Of a stretch of DNA of 64,000 nt, positions 1 to 7,739 are shown in pieces; position 1 is the first letter of the stretch, and each line of letters begins with the position of its first letter. Under the pieces are notes generated by a model, which saw nothing but the letters and a program-made list of their open reading frames with translations, was not told where the DNA came from and searched no databases. The stretch is from Candidatus Solirubrobacter pratensis (GTDB lineage: Bacteria > Actinomycetota > Thermoleophilia > Solirubrobacterales > Solirubrobacteraceae). The stretch spans positions 124,001 through 188,000 of the forward strand of contig NZ_AUEK01000009.1 of the NCBI RefSeq assembly GCF_000425945.1, given 5' to 3'. The translations under genes were made by a program, and so were the position numbers.

Positions 1-2210
1 ATCTGGTGCGGCTTCATCGTGCCCTGCAGCGTCAGCAGCCGCTGGATGACCATCTCGGTGATCGAGCCGGCGCCCTGGTGGCCGAGGATCGGGATCCCGT
101 TGATCGCCGCGATGTCGACCGCGTCGCCGGAGCTGTGCTCGGACACGTTGCCCGAGTCGGCCAGGTACGAGTGCCCGCACTCGAGCGCGCTGACGGTGGG
201 GTTGAAGCCCGACGCCACGAGGAACTCGAGCGTCGCGAGCACGCGGCGGTCGATCGCGCCGGCCTGGATGTCCTGGCGGCCGCAGTCGTAGATCTGGATC
301 CGCGGGTCGGCCAGCACGCGCTTGGCCAGCGAGTCCTTGTCCATCAACAGGATCTGGCCGATGCTGGGCGTCGCCGCGTCGTCGCCGACGAACGGGTTCT
401 TGCCCTTGGCGCGATAGATGGCCGTCGACTCGAGCAGCTTCCAGCCGTCGAGGATCGGCTTCGGATCGATGCGCGGGGCGCCGCGGCCCGCCGGGCGGAT
501 CTCGAAGCGGATGTACGGATGCGCCGGGTTCGACGCCTTGCCGATGCGGCCGAGCACGGTGCCGGCGGGGATCTGCGCGCCCGCCTTGAGGTGCTTGATG
601 ACGACCTGGTCGCGCGCGAGGCCGAGCGCGCGCGCCGGCGTCAGCGCGCCGTCGATGCGGCCGGTGGCCAGGAACTGCTGCTGGGCGCCGCCGGCGGCCG
701 CGGAGTTCGCGCGCGCCGGATGCGCGAACAGGCGCAGCTTGGAGGCGCTCGGAGAGGACGGCTTGGCCGCTGTCCGGCTGACCGTCTCGGCCGGCGGGTT
801 GGCCTTGATGCGCCGCTTGCTCGCCGGCACCGACGTGTCCGACGCCGGCTGCGTCGGGGCCGCGTCCGGCTTCGGCAGCTTGAGCTCCTGCTTGATCTGC
901 GCGGCCGTCACGCGCTGCGGCTTCGGCGCGGCGTAGAGCTGCGAGACCTTGGCGAGCCTGCCGTAGGTGTAGGTGTTGCCGTAGGCGTCCTGGATCTGGA
1001 CGAAGCGCCCGAGCCGCGCGGACTGGCCGACCTTGACGACCTTGGCGTCGGTCACCGCGATCACCGGCGCGCCGGCGTCGGCGAAGATCGAGATGCCGCG
1101 GCGGTCGGCGGTGCTCGAGACCGCCACGACCGGGTTGCGGCGCTTGCTGTCCTTGAGCGACTTCTTGTCGACCTGGTCGGCGTACGTCGCCTTCGCCATC
1201 ACGGGGAAGCGGCCCTCGGTGAGCCCCGTGAGCGAGCCGACGAGGTTGGTCGGCAGGCCGCTGAGGACCTGCGCGCGCATCAGCACCTGATCGACGTACC
1301 AGTCGGCGTGGTTGTAGGCGAAGACCGCGCCGCGGATGTCCTTGTCGGCACCCGCCGCCTTGAGGTAGCGCGCGGTCGCGAAGATGGCGTCGACCGGGTT
1401 GTAGGGATCCTTGACGCCGTCCTTGTTGGCGTCCACGCCGTAGGTCTTCCACGAGGCCGGCATGAACTGCATCCAGCCGAGGGCGCCGGCCGTGGAGACG
1501 TTGGTGTTGCGGCCGTAGTCGGTCTCGATCTCGTTGATCGCGGCCAGCAGCTCCCACTTGACGCCGTACTCCGTGCCCGCCGCCTGATAGATCGGCAGCA
1601 GGAACGGCGGGATCCGGAACTTGTCGATGAAGAAGTTCGGCACGCCGATCTTGGCCGCGCCCGGCGTCGCGACGGTGAGCGACGGGTTGTCTTGCGCGGG
1701 CGGCTGGTCGCCGGCCTGCTGCACGGGATCGGCCTTCGGCTTGGCCGGCTCCACCTTGCCCGTGAGCGACTCCTTGTTGGTGTCGCCGCCGTCGCCCGAG
1801 GCGGTGTTGGAGCTGCTGTCATCGCCGGAGGACTTCTTCTTGGAGCCCTTGTGGCTCGTGCCCTTGTCCGATGAGTCCTTCGAGTCCGTGTTCGGCGCGG
1901 GCGTCGCGGTCTGCGTCGGCGTGGCGGTCTGGGTCGGCGTCGCGGTCTGGGTCGGCACCGCGGTCTGGGTCGGGGTCGGCGTGCCCTCGGCGACACCGAG
2001 ATCCACGATCGAGCTGACCGGCGCGGGCAGCCCGGGGATCGCGACCTGGCTGACCGGCGTCCCGGGCGGGACGTCGACGGTGACCGTCAGCTGCTGGCCC
2101 GTCACCAGCGTCACGCGGACGTAGTGCGTCTCCGCATGCGCGGTCGCGACGAGCACCCCTGAGTAGAGGGCACTGGCGGCGAGGGCTATGGCGATCGGAC
2201 GGTTCTGCAT
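1..2210 (-). CDS. Secreted multi-domain peptidoglycan hydrolase (SLT transglycosylase, degenerate M23, M15-like), 3' end outside window
   Basis: At least 736 residues are visible and no stop is reached before the window edge. A signal peptide (about residues 1-26, ending AHA) is followed by a Thr/Pro-rich TPTQTA repeat linker. Residues about 195-330 form a lytic transglycosylase domain: NEIETDYGRN supplies the catalytic Glu near residue 227, and GALGWMQFMPASW is the usual second motif. Residues about 370-430 and 510-570 look like two halves of an M23/LytM fold, but the zinc ligands are absent. Near 670-700, SEHSSGDAVDI resembles the SxHxxGxAxD signature of M15-type carboxypeptidases. It should act on the cell wall. 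The start is the ATG at 2208-2210; no other start precedes the signal peptide. A structured leader encloses this start codon. Confidence 0.85.
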   Translation of the reverse strand, partial: MQNRPIAIALAASALYSGVLVATAHAETHYVRVTLVTGQQLTVTVDVPPGTPVSQVAIPGLPAPVSSIVDLGVAEGTPTPTQTAVPTQTATPTQTATPTQTATPAPNTDSKDSSDKGTSHKGSKKKSSGDDSSSNTASGDGGDTNKESLTGKVEPAKPKADPVQQAGDQPPAQDNPSLTVATPGAAKIGVPNFFIDKFRIPPFLLPIYQAAGTEYGVKWELLAAINEIETDYGRNTNVSTAGALGWMQFMPASWKTYGVDANKDGVKDPYNPVDAIFATARYLKAAGADKDIRGAVFAYNHADWYVDQVLMRAQVLSGLPTNLVGSLTGLTEGRFPVMAKATYADQVDKKSLKDSKRRNPVVAVSSTADRRGISIFADAGAPVIAVTDAKVVKVGQSARLGRFVQIQDAYGNTYTYGRLAKVSQLYAAPKPQRVTAAQIKQELKLPKPDAAPTQPASDTSVPASKRRIKANPPAETVSRTAAKPSSPSASKLRLFAHPARANSAAAGGAQQQFLATGRIDGALTPARALGLARDQVVIKHLKAGAQIPAGTVLGRIGKASNPAHPYIRFEIRPAGRGAPRIDPKPILDGWKLLESTAIYRAKGKNPFVGDDAATPSIGQILLMDKDSLAKRVLADPRIQIYDCGRQDIQAGAIDRRVLATLEFLVASGFNPTVSALECGHSYLADSGNVSEHSSGDAVDIAAINGIPILGHQGAGSITEMVIQRLLTLQGTMKPHQ

Positions 2211-2268
2211 GACTTGGCGCTTGGACACCCGGCTGGCTCGGCACGCTACCGGGCTTCCTGCCGTCATG
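2208..2268 (-). promoter_or_regulatory. Leader hairpin enclosing the start codon of the peptidoglycan hydrolase gene
   Basis: CATGAC at 2208-2213 pairs perfectly with GTCATG at 2263-2268. Inside it, GGACACCCGG (2223-2232) pairs with CCGGGCTTCC (2249-2258) over the GGA and CCCGG blocks. The ATG of the gene is part of the outer stem, so the fold could control translation. No Rfam family was recognised. Confidence 0.4.
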
Positions 2269-2296
2269 GGCTTGCAACGGAGAATCGTGACGGGTC

Positions 2297-2315
2297 TTGC
2301 GCAGATTAGGCGCAA
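2297..2315. repeat. Inverted repeat upstream of the hydrolase gene
   Basis: TTGCGC and GCGCAA flank the 7-nt loop AGATTAG. It lies in the 232-bp divergent gap between the hydrolase gene and the coiled-coil gene and could be an operator or a transcript hairpin. Confidence 0.4.
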
Positions 2316-2341
2316 TTCGACATGATCCCTTTAGGTATCGA

Positions 2342-2360
2342 CCTCGACCTGAGGTCGAGG
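2342..2360. promoter_or_regulatory. Perfect 9-bp palindrome, candidate operator
   Basis: CCTCGACCT and AGGTCGAGG are perfect reverse complements separated by a single G. The site lies centrally between two divergent genes, where a dimeric repressor or activator could serve both. It resembles but does not match the actinobacterial LexA box, because the spacing differs. Confidence 0.4.
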
Positions 2361-2442
2361 AAGAATGCCGGGGTGCGGCTACGGTACCGTCCTCGGCTGC
2401 AGCGACCTGTGACGACTTGTGACCGGGAGGCGAGCTTCCTAG

Positions 2443-2970
2443 ATGGCAGACGACGACGCCCAGGGCCTGCGCGAGCGGCTGGCCCGACAGAGTGAGGACG
2501 CGCTCGGCAAGCTCGCGCAGGATCTCCTCGAGAACCCGCTGGTCAACGGCGCGATCACCCGGGCGTTCTCCGCGCGCGAGCGCGCGGTCCACGCCCAGGA
2601 GGCCGCGCTGGGGGCCCTGAACATCCCCTCGGCGGCCGACGTGGAGCGGCTGACGAAGCGGCTGCGCTCGGTCTCGCAGCGGCTCGAGGGCGTCGAGGAC
2701 CGGCTCGACGGCGTGCAGGCCGGCGTGGACCGCCTGAGCTCGCAGCTCGAAGCCGCCGCGCGCGGTTCGGACCCGGGCGTGGCGGATCGTCTCCGTGGGG
2801 TCGAGGCGCAGCTGGTGAAGCTGACGCTCGAGCTCGGGCACGTCGCCAGTGCGCTCGACGCGTCGCCGGCGCCCGTCCACCGCTCGCAGGAGCGCCTCGC
2901 CGTCGACGCGCCGCCGCCGGCGGCGAAGAAGACCGCGGCCCGCGGACCGGCGGCCAAGAAGGCGAAGTAG
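2443..2970 (+). CDS. Coiled-coil protein with lysine/alanine-rich tail (granule-associated-protein-like)
   Basis: A 175-residue soluble protein of no certain function. Residues about 5-60 are helical and charged. Residues 65-140 show heptad-like Leu/Val spacing (RLTKRLRSVSQRLEGVEDRL) typical of a coiled coil. The last 20 residues are Lys/Ala-rich (AAKKTAARGPAAKKAK), as in proteins annotated as polyhydroxyalkanoate-granule-associated or histone-H1-like in actinobacteria. The gene at 3692 has the same plan on a larger scale, so the two may be paralogues. GGGAGG lies about 12 nt before the ATG. DNA or granule binding is inference from composition only. Confidence 0.7.
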   Translation: MADDDAQGLRERLARQSEDALGKLAQDLLENPLVNGAITRAFSARERAVHAQEAALGALNIPSAADVERLTKRLRSVSQRLEGVEDRLDGVQAGVDRLSSQLEAAARGSDPGVADRLRGVEAQLVKLTLELGHVASALDASPAPVHRSQERLAVDAPPPAAKKTAARGPAAKKAK

Positions 2971-2974
2971 CGCG

Positions 2975-3658
2975 TCAGGCGACCGCGGCGGCGCCCGCGC
3001 GCCCGAGCGCCTCCTCGGCGGCGATCAGCTCGTCCGCGCCGATCCGCTCGCCGGTGGCGACGATGTCACTGACGGTGAGCACGCACGCCGCGGGCACCCC
3101 GTGGCGGGCGGCGACGGCGAAGATCGCCGCCGCCTCCATCTCGATCGCCAGGGCCCCGTCGCGGTGCGCGGGGCCGGGGTCGTAGAAGAGGTCGACGGAG
3201 ACGACGGTGCCCGCATGGGCGGCCGGCGCGGCCGGCGCGGCCGCGCGCAGCCGCGCAAGCAGCGTTGCGTCGGCCGGCAATGCTCCGGACGCGCCGAGTG
3301 CGCGGCTCGCGCCATCCGCCGCCACCGCGTGCTCCGCGATCACCAGATCTCCGAGTCGGAGGCGATCCCCCAACGCTCCGCACGTCCCGACGCGGACGAG
3401 GCGGCGCGCGCCGAGGCGGATCAGCTCCTCGGTCACGATCGCCGCACTGGGGCCGCCGATGCCGGTCGCCTGCACGGTGAGGAGCTCCCCGTCCGCGGCG
3501 GTTCCGGTGTAGCCCCAGAGGCCGCGGTTGTGGTTGAACATGCGCGGCTTGCCGGTGAGTAATTGGGCCAGCCGGAGTGCCCGTCCGGGGTCTCCGGGCA
3601 GCAGCACGCGCTCGGCGACGTCGGCATTCGGGCGTAAATGGATGATCTGTCGCGACAT
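2975..3658 (-). CDS. Nucleoside phosphorylase, NP-I family (DeoD/Udp type)
   Basis: A 227-residue enzyme that should cleave purine or uracil nucleosides with phosphate to give a base and (deoxy)ribose 1-phosphate. LLPGDPGRA near the N-terminus is the phosphate-binding segment. GIGGPSAAIVTEELIRLGA and RVGTCGAL form the core, and EMEAAAIF carries the Glu-Met-Glu ribose-binding motif. Length suits hexameric NP-I enzymes. The start chosen is ATG 3656-3658 (MSRQIIHLRP); an in-frame ATG four codons upstream is possible. It ends 5 bp from the convergent gene at 2443-2970. The trimeric-type phosphorylase at 53190 is a different subclass, so specificity may differ. Whether purine or uridine is the substrate cannot be read here. 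Confidence 0.85.
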   Translation of the reverse strand: MSRQIIHLRPNADVAERVLLPGDPGRALRLAQLLTGKPRMFNHNRGLWGYTGTAADGELLTVQATGIGGPSAAIVTEELIRLGARRLVRVGTCGALGDRLRLGDLVIAEHAVAADGASRALGASGALPADATLLARLRAAAPAAPAAHAGTVVSVDLFYDPGPAHRDGALAIEMEAAAIFAVAARHGVPAACVLTVSDIVATGERIGADELIAAEEALGRAGAAAVA

Positions 3659-3691
3659 GACGCGGGCCATAGAACTAGAGTTGCGCGCGTT

Positions 3692-4471
3692 ATGGCGAAG
3701 AAGGACAAGAAGGACAAGAAGGACAAGAAGGACAGCCAAGATGCCGTCGAAGCCGTCCGCTCGGCGGTCGAGCACGCGCTGGGCAGCGTCTCCGGGGAGC
3801 GCACCCGCCAGCTCGTCGACGAGATCGCGCACGCCGCCGGTCGCGTGCGCCAGACCTTCGAGGACATGAAGGTCCTGGATGAGCTCAAGGGCCTCCGGCG
3901 TGAGCTCGAGGGCCTCGCGCGGCGCGTCGGCTCGCTCGAGGGCCTCGGCGGCTCCGCGTCGCCGATCGCGAAGCCCGACCCCGCGGCGCCGCCTGCCGCC
4001 AAGAAGCCGGCCGCGAAGAAGCCGAGCGCGAAGAAGGCCTCGGCGAAGAAGGCGGCCGCCAAGAAGGCCGCCGCGAAGCAGCCCGCGGCGAAGAAGGCCG
4101 CCGCCAAGAAGGCCGCGGCGTCCAAGCCCGCGGTGTCGAAGACCGCGTCCAAGCCTGCCGCCTCCAAGCCGGCCAACTCCAAGCCGGCGGCCTCGAAGAC
4201 GACGTCCAAGCCCGCTGCTTCCAAGCCCGCCAACTCCAAGCCGGCGGCGTCGAAGCCTGCGGCCGCCAAGCCCGCCGCGTCGAAACCGGCCGCGTCGAAG
4301 CCCGCGGCGTCCAAGCCCGCCGCGAAGCCGGCCGCGGCGAAGCCCGCGAACGGCGCGAAGCCGACCGCCCCGGCCAAGCCCACGCCGGCTCCGGCCGCCT
4401 CGGCTCCGGCCGCGAAGCCCGCCACCCCGGCGCCTCCCGCCAAGCCCGCTTCGTCCGGCGGGAGCTCCTAG
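3692..4471 (+). CDS. Lysine/alanine/proline-rich repeat protein, histone-H1-like or granule-associated
   Basis: A 259-residue protein. The N-terminus has four KKD-type repeats. Residues about 14-90 form a helical, coiled-coil-prone domain (ALGSVSGERTRQLVDEIAH). From about residue 95 onward it is almost pure Ala/Lys/Pro/Ser in AAKK and then KPAAS units, like C-terminal tails of bacterial histone-H1-like proteins and PHA-granule proteins. The start is ATG 3692 rather than an upstream in-frame codon, because the Lys-rich run begins here. The divergent phosphorylase starts only 33 bp away. The SCP2 gene follows after 3 bp, so the two are probably cotranscribed. Nucleic-acid binding is inferred from composition. 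Confidence 0.75.
   Translation: MAKKDKKDKKDKKDSQDAVEAVRSAVEHALGSVSGERTRQLVDEIAHAAGRVRQTFEDMKVLDELKGLRRELEGLARRVGSLEGLGGSASPIAKPDPAAPPAAKKPAAKKPSAKKASAKKAAAKKAAAKQPAAKKAAAKKAAASKPAVSKTASKPAASKPANSKPAASKTTSKPAASKPANSKPAASKPAAAKPAASKPAASKPAASKPAAKPAAAKPANGAKPTAPAKPTPAPAASAPAAKPATPAPPAKPASSGGSS
3990..4450 (+). repeat. Tandem KPAAS/AAKK coding repeat
   Basis: Short degenerate in-frame repeats (units such as AAGCCCGCCGCGTCC) encode the lysine-rich tail of the 3692-4471 gene. Such tracts often vary in copy number between strains. Confidence 0.6.
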
Positions 4472-4474
4472 CCG

Positions 4475-4900
4475 ATGGCCGCCTCGTTCGAATCGGCCCG
4501 TGAGGTCCGGGACGTCATCGACGAGGTGTTCCGGATGATGGACGCGGACCCCGACATGGGGCCCCGGCTGCGCGACGCCGACTGCCCGCAGCGGTTCGAG
4601 TTCGACGACTTCGACCTGGTCGTGAACATCCGGGCCGCGCGGCAGGGCGAGGACGGCAACCTGCACTGGGAGTGGTCGGACGACGTCGACTGGGAGCCCA
4701 GGGTGAAGATGACGATGTCCTCCGAGGTCGCCAACCGCTACTTCCAGGGCAAGGAGAACGTCGCGATGGCCGTCGCGAGGCGGCGGATCAAGACGAGTGG
4801 GGACATGAAGGCGGCGCTGGCTTTGATCCCGATCACGAAGCCGGTCTACGCCCAGTACCGCGACTACGTGGAGCGCGAGCGCCCGCACCTCAAGGTCTGA
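4475..4900 (+). CDS. Small SCP2 sterol-carrier-like protein
   Basis: A 141-residue single-domain protein with the look of an SCP-2 lipid-carrier fold. FEFDDFDLVVNIRAAR and the tryptophan-rich WEWSDDVDWEP form the beta-sheet part, followed by MSSEVANRYFQGKENVAMAV and a C-terminal helix containing ALIPITKPVYAQYRDY. SCP2 domains bind acyl-CoA, sterols or other hydrophobic ligands. No enzyme domain is attached here, unlike the SCP2-hydrolase at 44545-45768. It lies 3 bp after the lysine-rich gene, suggesting an operon. Function beyond lipid binding is unknown. Confidence 0.7.
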   Translation: MAASFESAREVRDVIDEVFRMMDADPDMGPRLRDADCPQRFEFDDFDLVVNIRAARQGEDGNLHWEWSDDVDWEPRVKMTMSSEVANRYFQGKENVAMAVARRRIKTSGDMKAALALIPITKPVYAQYRDYVERERPHLKV

Positions 4901-4917
4901 GCTCTAACGGCGCGGAT

Positions 4918-4946
4918 TTGACACCCCACGGGTGCCGCGCTAGACC
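4918..4946 (+). promoter_or_regulatory. Candidate promoter TTGACA-N17-TAGACC
   Basis: A perfect -35 hexamer at 4918-4923 stands 17 bp before TAGACC (4941-4946). Transcription would start near 4953, about 165 nt before the MerR-cyclase gene, giving a long leader or a separate small RNA. Confidence 0.5.
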
Positions 4947-5058
4947 TTCGAGCACCCATTGGCCGGAACAGTGGTGACTCCGCCAGGAGCTCATTGCAAG
5001 GCGTCGCCCACGACGAACGCCGCCGGCCGAGGCAGCGGGCCGCATTGCCCGCAGAGGC

Positions 5059-5083
5059 GCGGCGGGGCCTGAGGTCCCGCCGC
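5059..5083 (+). terminator. GC-rich hairpin in the leader of the MerR-cyclase gene
   Basis: GCGGCGGG (5059-5066) and CCCGCCGC (5076-5083) form an 8-bp stem with a 9-nt loop, followed by TTCC. It could end a small RNA started at the 4918 promoter or act as an attenuator. The U-run is weak. Confidence 0.35.
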
Positions 5084-5117
5084 TTCCGTCCTGCGGCTTA
5101 AGCTTCCTTCTCCCGCC

Positions 5118-6299
5118 ATGGCCGAGCCTACGACGACGCTAGAGGTCGCCCGCGCGCTCGAGGTGTCGCCGGCGACGCTGCGCCGCTGGGTCGCGGAGGG
5201 GATCGTGCCGCTGCGCGACGGCGAGTGGACGCGAGCGGCGCTGGCCCAGGCCCGCATCGTGGCGCGGCTGCGCAAGGCCGGCCACAGCCTGGCCCAGCTG
5301 CGCGACGCGGCGCTCAGCGGCCGGCTCGCGTACGGATACCTGGAGGACCTCTTCCCACCGCGCCCGCCGACGCGCACCTTGGAGCAGGCGGCGGAGGAGA
5401 CCGGGCTCGAGCCGGGCATGATCGAGCGCATCTGGTCGGCCGCGGGCTTCTCGCCGGGCTCGCTCGAGCAGCTGTCCGACGACGACGTCGAGCTGCTCAA
5501 AAGCCTTGCCACCGTCCTGAACGCCGGGCTCCCGCTGGTCGCGTTCCTGCAGCTCGTGCGCGTGTACGGCCAGGCGCTCGCGCAGATCGCCGACGCCGAG
5601 GTCAAGCTGTTCCACCTCTATGTCCACGAGCCGCTGATCCGCGACGGCGTCGAGGGGCTCGACATCGCCGAGGAGCTCGCCGGCCTCGCCTCGGAGCTGC
5701 TGCCGCTGAGCGCGCCGATCATGGATCAGGTCCACCAGCGGCTGCTCCAGCACTTCGTCGCGCAGGACGTCGTCGGCCACCTGGAGTCGGTGGGCGAGCA
5801 GGACGGCGCGCTCGGGCGCGTGCGCGTCGCGATCGCGTTCGCCGACCTCGCCGGCTACACGCGGCTGACCGAGGAGCTGGGGGAGGAGGAGGCGCTCGAG
5901 GTCGTCGAGCGATTCGTGAGCGCCGTCGAGGACTCGCTGCCCGACGACGCGCGCGTGATCAAGACGATCGGCGACGAGGTGATGATCGTCGGCAGCGACG
6001 CGTCGGCGCTCGTCGACTGGGCGGTCGGGTTCCAGGAGCTGGCGGTCGACCGCCCGCTCCCGCGCATCGGGCTCCACGTGGGCCTGGCGCTGTACCGCGA
6101 CGGCGACTACTACGGCCGCGCGGTCAACCTCGCCTCCCGCGTCGGCGCCCGCGCGGCCGGCGGCGAGGTGCTCGTCACGCGCGAGGTCGTCGAGTCGGCG
6201 GGGCGCCACCTCGCGTTCCAGCACATCGGCGAGGTGAAGCTGAAGGGCTTCGACGAGGCGACCGAGCTGTTCCTCGCGCGGCCGAGAGGGAAGCCGTGA
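5118..6299 (+). CDS. MerR-type HTH fused to class III adenylate cyclase
   Basis: A 393-residue protein. Residues 4-65 form a MerR-like winged helix (TLEVARALEVSPATLRRWVA). Residues about 80-220 resemble the helical regulatory region found in some actinobacterial cyclases. Residues about 232-390 are a class III cyclase domain: FADLAGYT carries the first metal-binding Asp, KTIGDEVMIV the substrate Lys and second Asp, and NLASRVGARA the Asn and Arg of the transition-state pair. It therefore looks catalytically complete and should make cAMP, possibly with DNA or ligand binding through the HTH. Its TGA overlaps the tilS GTG by 4 nt, so the two are translationally coupled. Confidence 0.85.
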   Translation: MAEPTTTLEVARALEVSPATLRRWVAEGIVPLRDGEWTRAALAQARIVARLRKAGHSLAQLRDAALSGRLAYGYLEDLFPPRPPTRTLEQAAEETGLEPGMIERIWSAAGFSPGSLEQLSDDDVELLKSLATVLNAGLPLVAFLQLVRVYGQALAQIADAEVKLFHLYVHEPLIRDGVEGLDIAEELAGLASELLPLSAPIMDQVHQRLLQHFVAQDVVGHLESVGEQDGALGRVRVAIAFADLAGYTRLTEELGEEEALEVVERFVSAVEDSLPDDARVIKTIGDEVMIVGSDASALVDWAVGFQELAVDRPLPRIGLHVGLALYRDGDYYGRAVNLASRVGARAAGGEVLVTREVVESAGRHLAFQHIGEVKLKGFDEATELFLARPRGKP

Positions 6300-7726
6300 G
6301 CGAGGCCCCCCGGCCGGGCGCCGGCGCGGCGCGTCCGCGCGGCGATGCCGGGACCGGCGACCCGCCGGAGGTCTCCGCCCGCGACCGTGCCGGCGGGGTC
6401 GCCGCCGCCGTCGAGGCGCGGGTGCGCGCCGGCGGGCTGCTCGCCGGGCCGGTGGTGGTGCTGCTCTCCGGCGGGCGCGACTCGACCTGCCTGCTGGATC
6501 TCGCGGTCCGGCTCGCCGGCCCGGTGACCGCGCTGCATCTCAACTACGGCCTGCGCGACGCGGCCGCCGCCGACCAGGCGCAGTGCGAGGCGACCTGCGC
6601 GCGCCTGGGCGTCGAGCTGATCGTGCAGCGCCCGCGGCGGCCGCCGCAGGGCAACGTGCAGGCATGGGCGCGCGACGAGCGCTACGCGCACGCCTCGCGG
6701 CTCGCGCCCGCGCGAGATGCCGTGGTGGCGGCGGGTCACACCGCGACCGACCAGATCGAGACGGTGCTCTACCGGCTCGCCGCCTCACCGGGACGTCGCG
6801 CCCTGCTCGGCATGCCGGAGCGCTCGGGGCGGCTCGTCCGCCCGCTCCTGGGCATCACGCGCGAGGAGACGGCGGCGTATTGCGCCGAGCGCGGGCTCGC
6901 ATGGCGCGAGGACGCGAGCAACGAGGAGTCCAAGCGCGGCCGGATGCGCGCCGGCCTCGTGCCCGCGCTGCGAGCGCTCCACCCGGCCGCCGAGGAGAAC
7001 ATCCTGCGCACGCTCGCCTTGCTGCGCGAGGAGGCCGCGGTCCTCGACGCCGCGGTCGACGTCGCCCTCGGCGAAGGACCGCCCGAGATCGCCCGCCTCG
7101 CCGCCATGCCGCCCGCCCTCGCCCGCCTGGCGATCCAGCGCCTCGCCGACAGGGCGGCGGGGGGCGAGACGCCGCCGGCGGGCGGCGGCGATCCCGTGGT
7201 GGAGGACGTCCCCGCGCCCGGGCCCGCGGTCGGTGACCGGCTGGACGAGATCCTCGCGCTCGGCGACCGGGGGACGCGGTCGCTCGACCTCCCCGGCGGC
7301 CTGCGCGCCGTCGTCACCTACGGGCGCCTGACGATCGAGCGCGCCCGCGCGCCCGCGCAGCCGCTCCCCGCGCGCCTGACCGTGCCCGGCAGCGCCGCGT
7401 TCGGCGGCGGCGTGATCGCGGCCGAGCGCGGGGCGGACATCCCCGTCGCCGACGGCACGCTCGACGCGCGCCCGCTCGCCGCCGAGCTCGAGGTGCGCGC
7501 CTGGCGGCCCGGCGACCGCATGCGCCCGCTGGGCCTCGCCGGCAGCCGCTCGCTGCAGGACCTCTTCACCGACCGCAAGGTCCCGCGCGAGCAGCGCTCG
7601 CGCATCCCGGTCGTCGTCTCCGCAGGAGAGATCGCCTGGGTCCCGGGCGTCGCGACCGCCGAGCGCTTCCGGGTCACGGACGCGACGACCGACCGCGTCA
7701 GGCTCTCATGGGAGAGCCCCGCCTAG
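6296..7726 (+). CDS. tilS: tRNA(Ile)-lysidine synthase
   Basis: A 476-residue N-type ATP pyrophosphatase that converts C34 of the CAU anticodon of tRNA-Ile2 to lysidine so that AUA is read as Ile. The PP-loop SGGRDS lies near residue 58. HLNYGLRD, AAGHTATDQIET and REDASNEE are family motifs, and the C-terminal domain contains WRPGDRMRPLG and LQDLFTDRKVPR. The start is GTG 6296, overlapping the stop of the cyclase gene (GTGA). A disordered Gly/Ala-rich N-terminal extension of about 30 residues precedes the catalytic domain. The tilS-hpt-ftsH order is widely conserved. Confidence 0.93.
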   Translation: MSEAPRPGAGAARPRGDAGTGDPPEVSARDRAGGVAAAVEARVRAGGLLAGPVVVLLSGGRDSTCLLDLAVRLAGPVTALHLNYGLRDAAAADQAQCEATCARLGVELIVQRPRRPPQGNVQAWARDERYAHASRLAPARDAVVAAGHTATDQIETVLYRLAASPGRRALLGMPERSGRLVRPLLGITREETAAYCAERGLAWREDASNEESKRGRMRAGLVPALRALHPAAEENILRTLALLREEAAVLDAAVDVALGEGPPEIARLAAMPPALARLAIQRLADRAAGGETPPAGGGDPVVEDVPAPGPAVGDRLDEILALGDRGTRSLDLPGGLRAVVTYGRLTIERARAPAQPLPARLTVPGSAAFGGGVIAAERGADIPVADGTLDARPLAAELEVRAWRPGDRMRPLGLAGSRSLQDLFTDRKVPREQRSRIPVVVSAGEIAWVPGVATAERFRVTDATTDRVRLSWESPA

Positions 7727-7729
7727 ACT
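7724..7729 (+). promoter_or_regulatory. -10 box TAGACT for hpt
   Basis: TAGACT overlaps the tilS stop and lies 10 nt before the hpt ATG. It fits the TANNNT boxes placed just before many start codons in this window, implying a near-leaderless internal promoter. Confidence 0.5.
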
Positions 7730-7739
7730 CCGCGGCCCC

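Noticed and set aside
2208..2360. Possible ydaO-type c-di-AMP riboswitch upstream of the peptidoglycan hydrolase
   Set aside because: The TAATCTG-like segment is suggestive, but the conserved GGGGACCC and GGGTGAATC elements are missing and the leader is too short.
2342..2360. LexA/SOS box
   Set aside because: The actinobacterial box is TCGAAC-N4-GTTCGA; this palindrome has TCGACC-N3-GGTCGA, so neither spacing nor bases fit.
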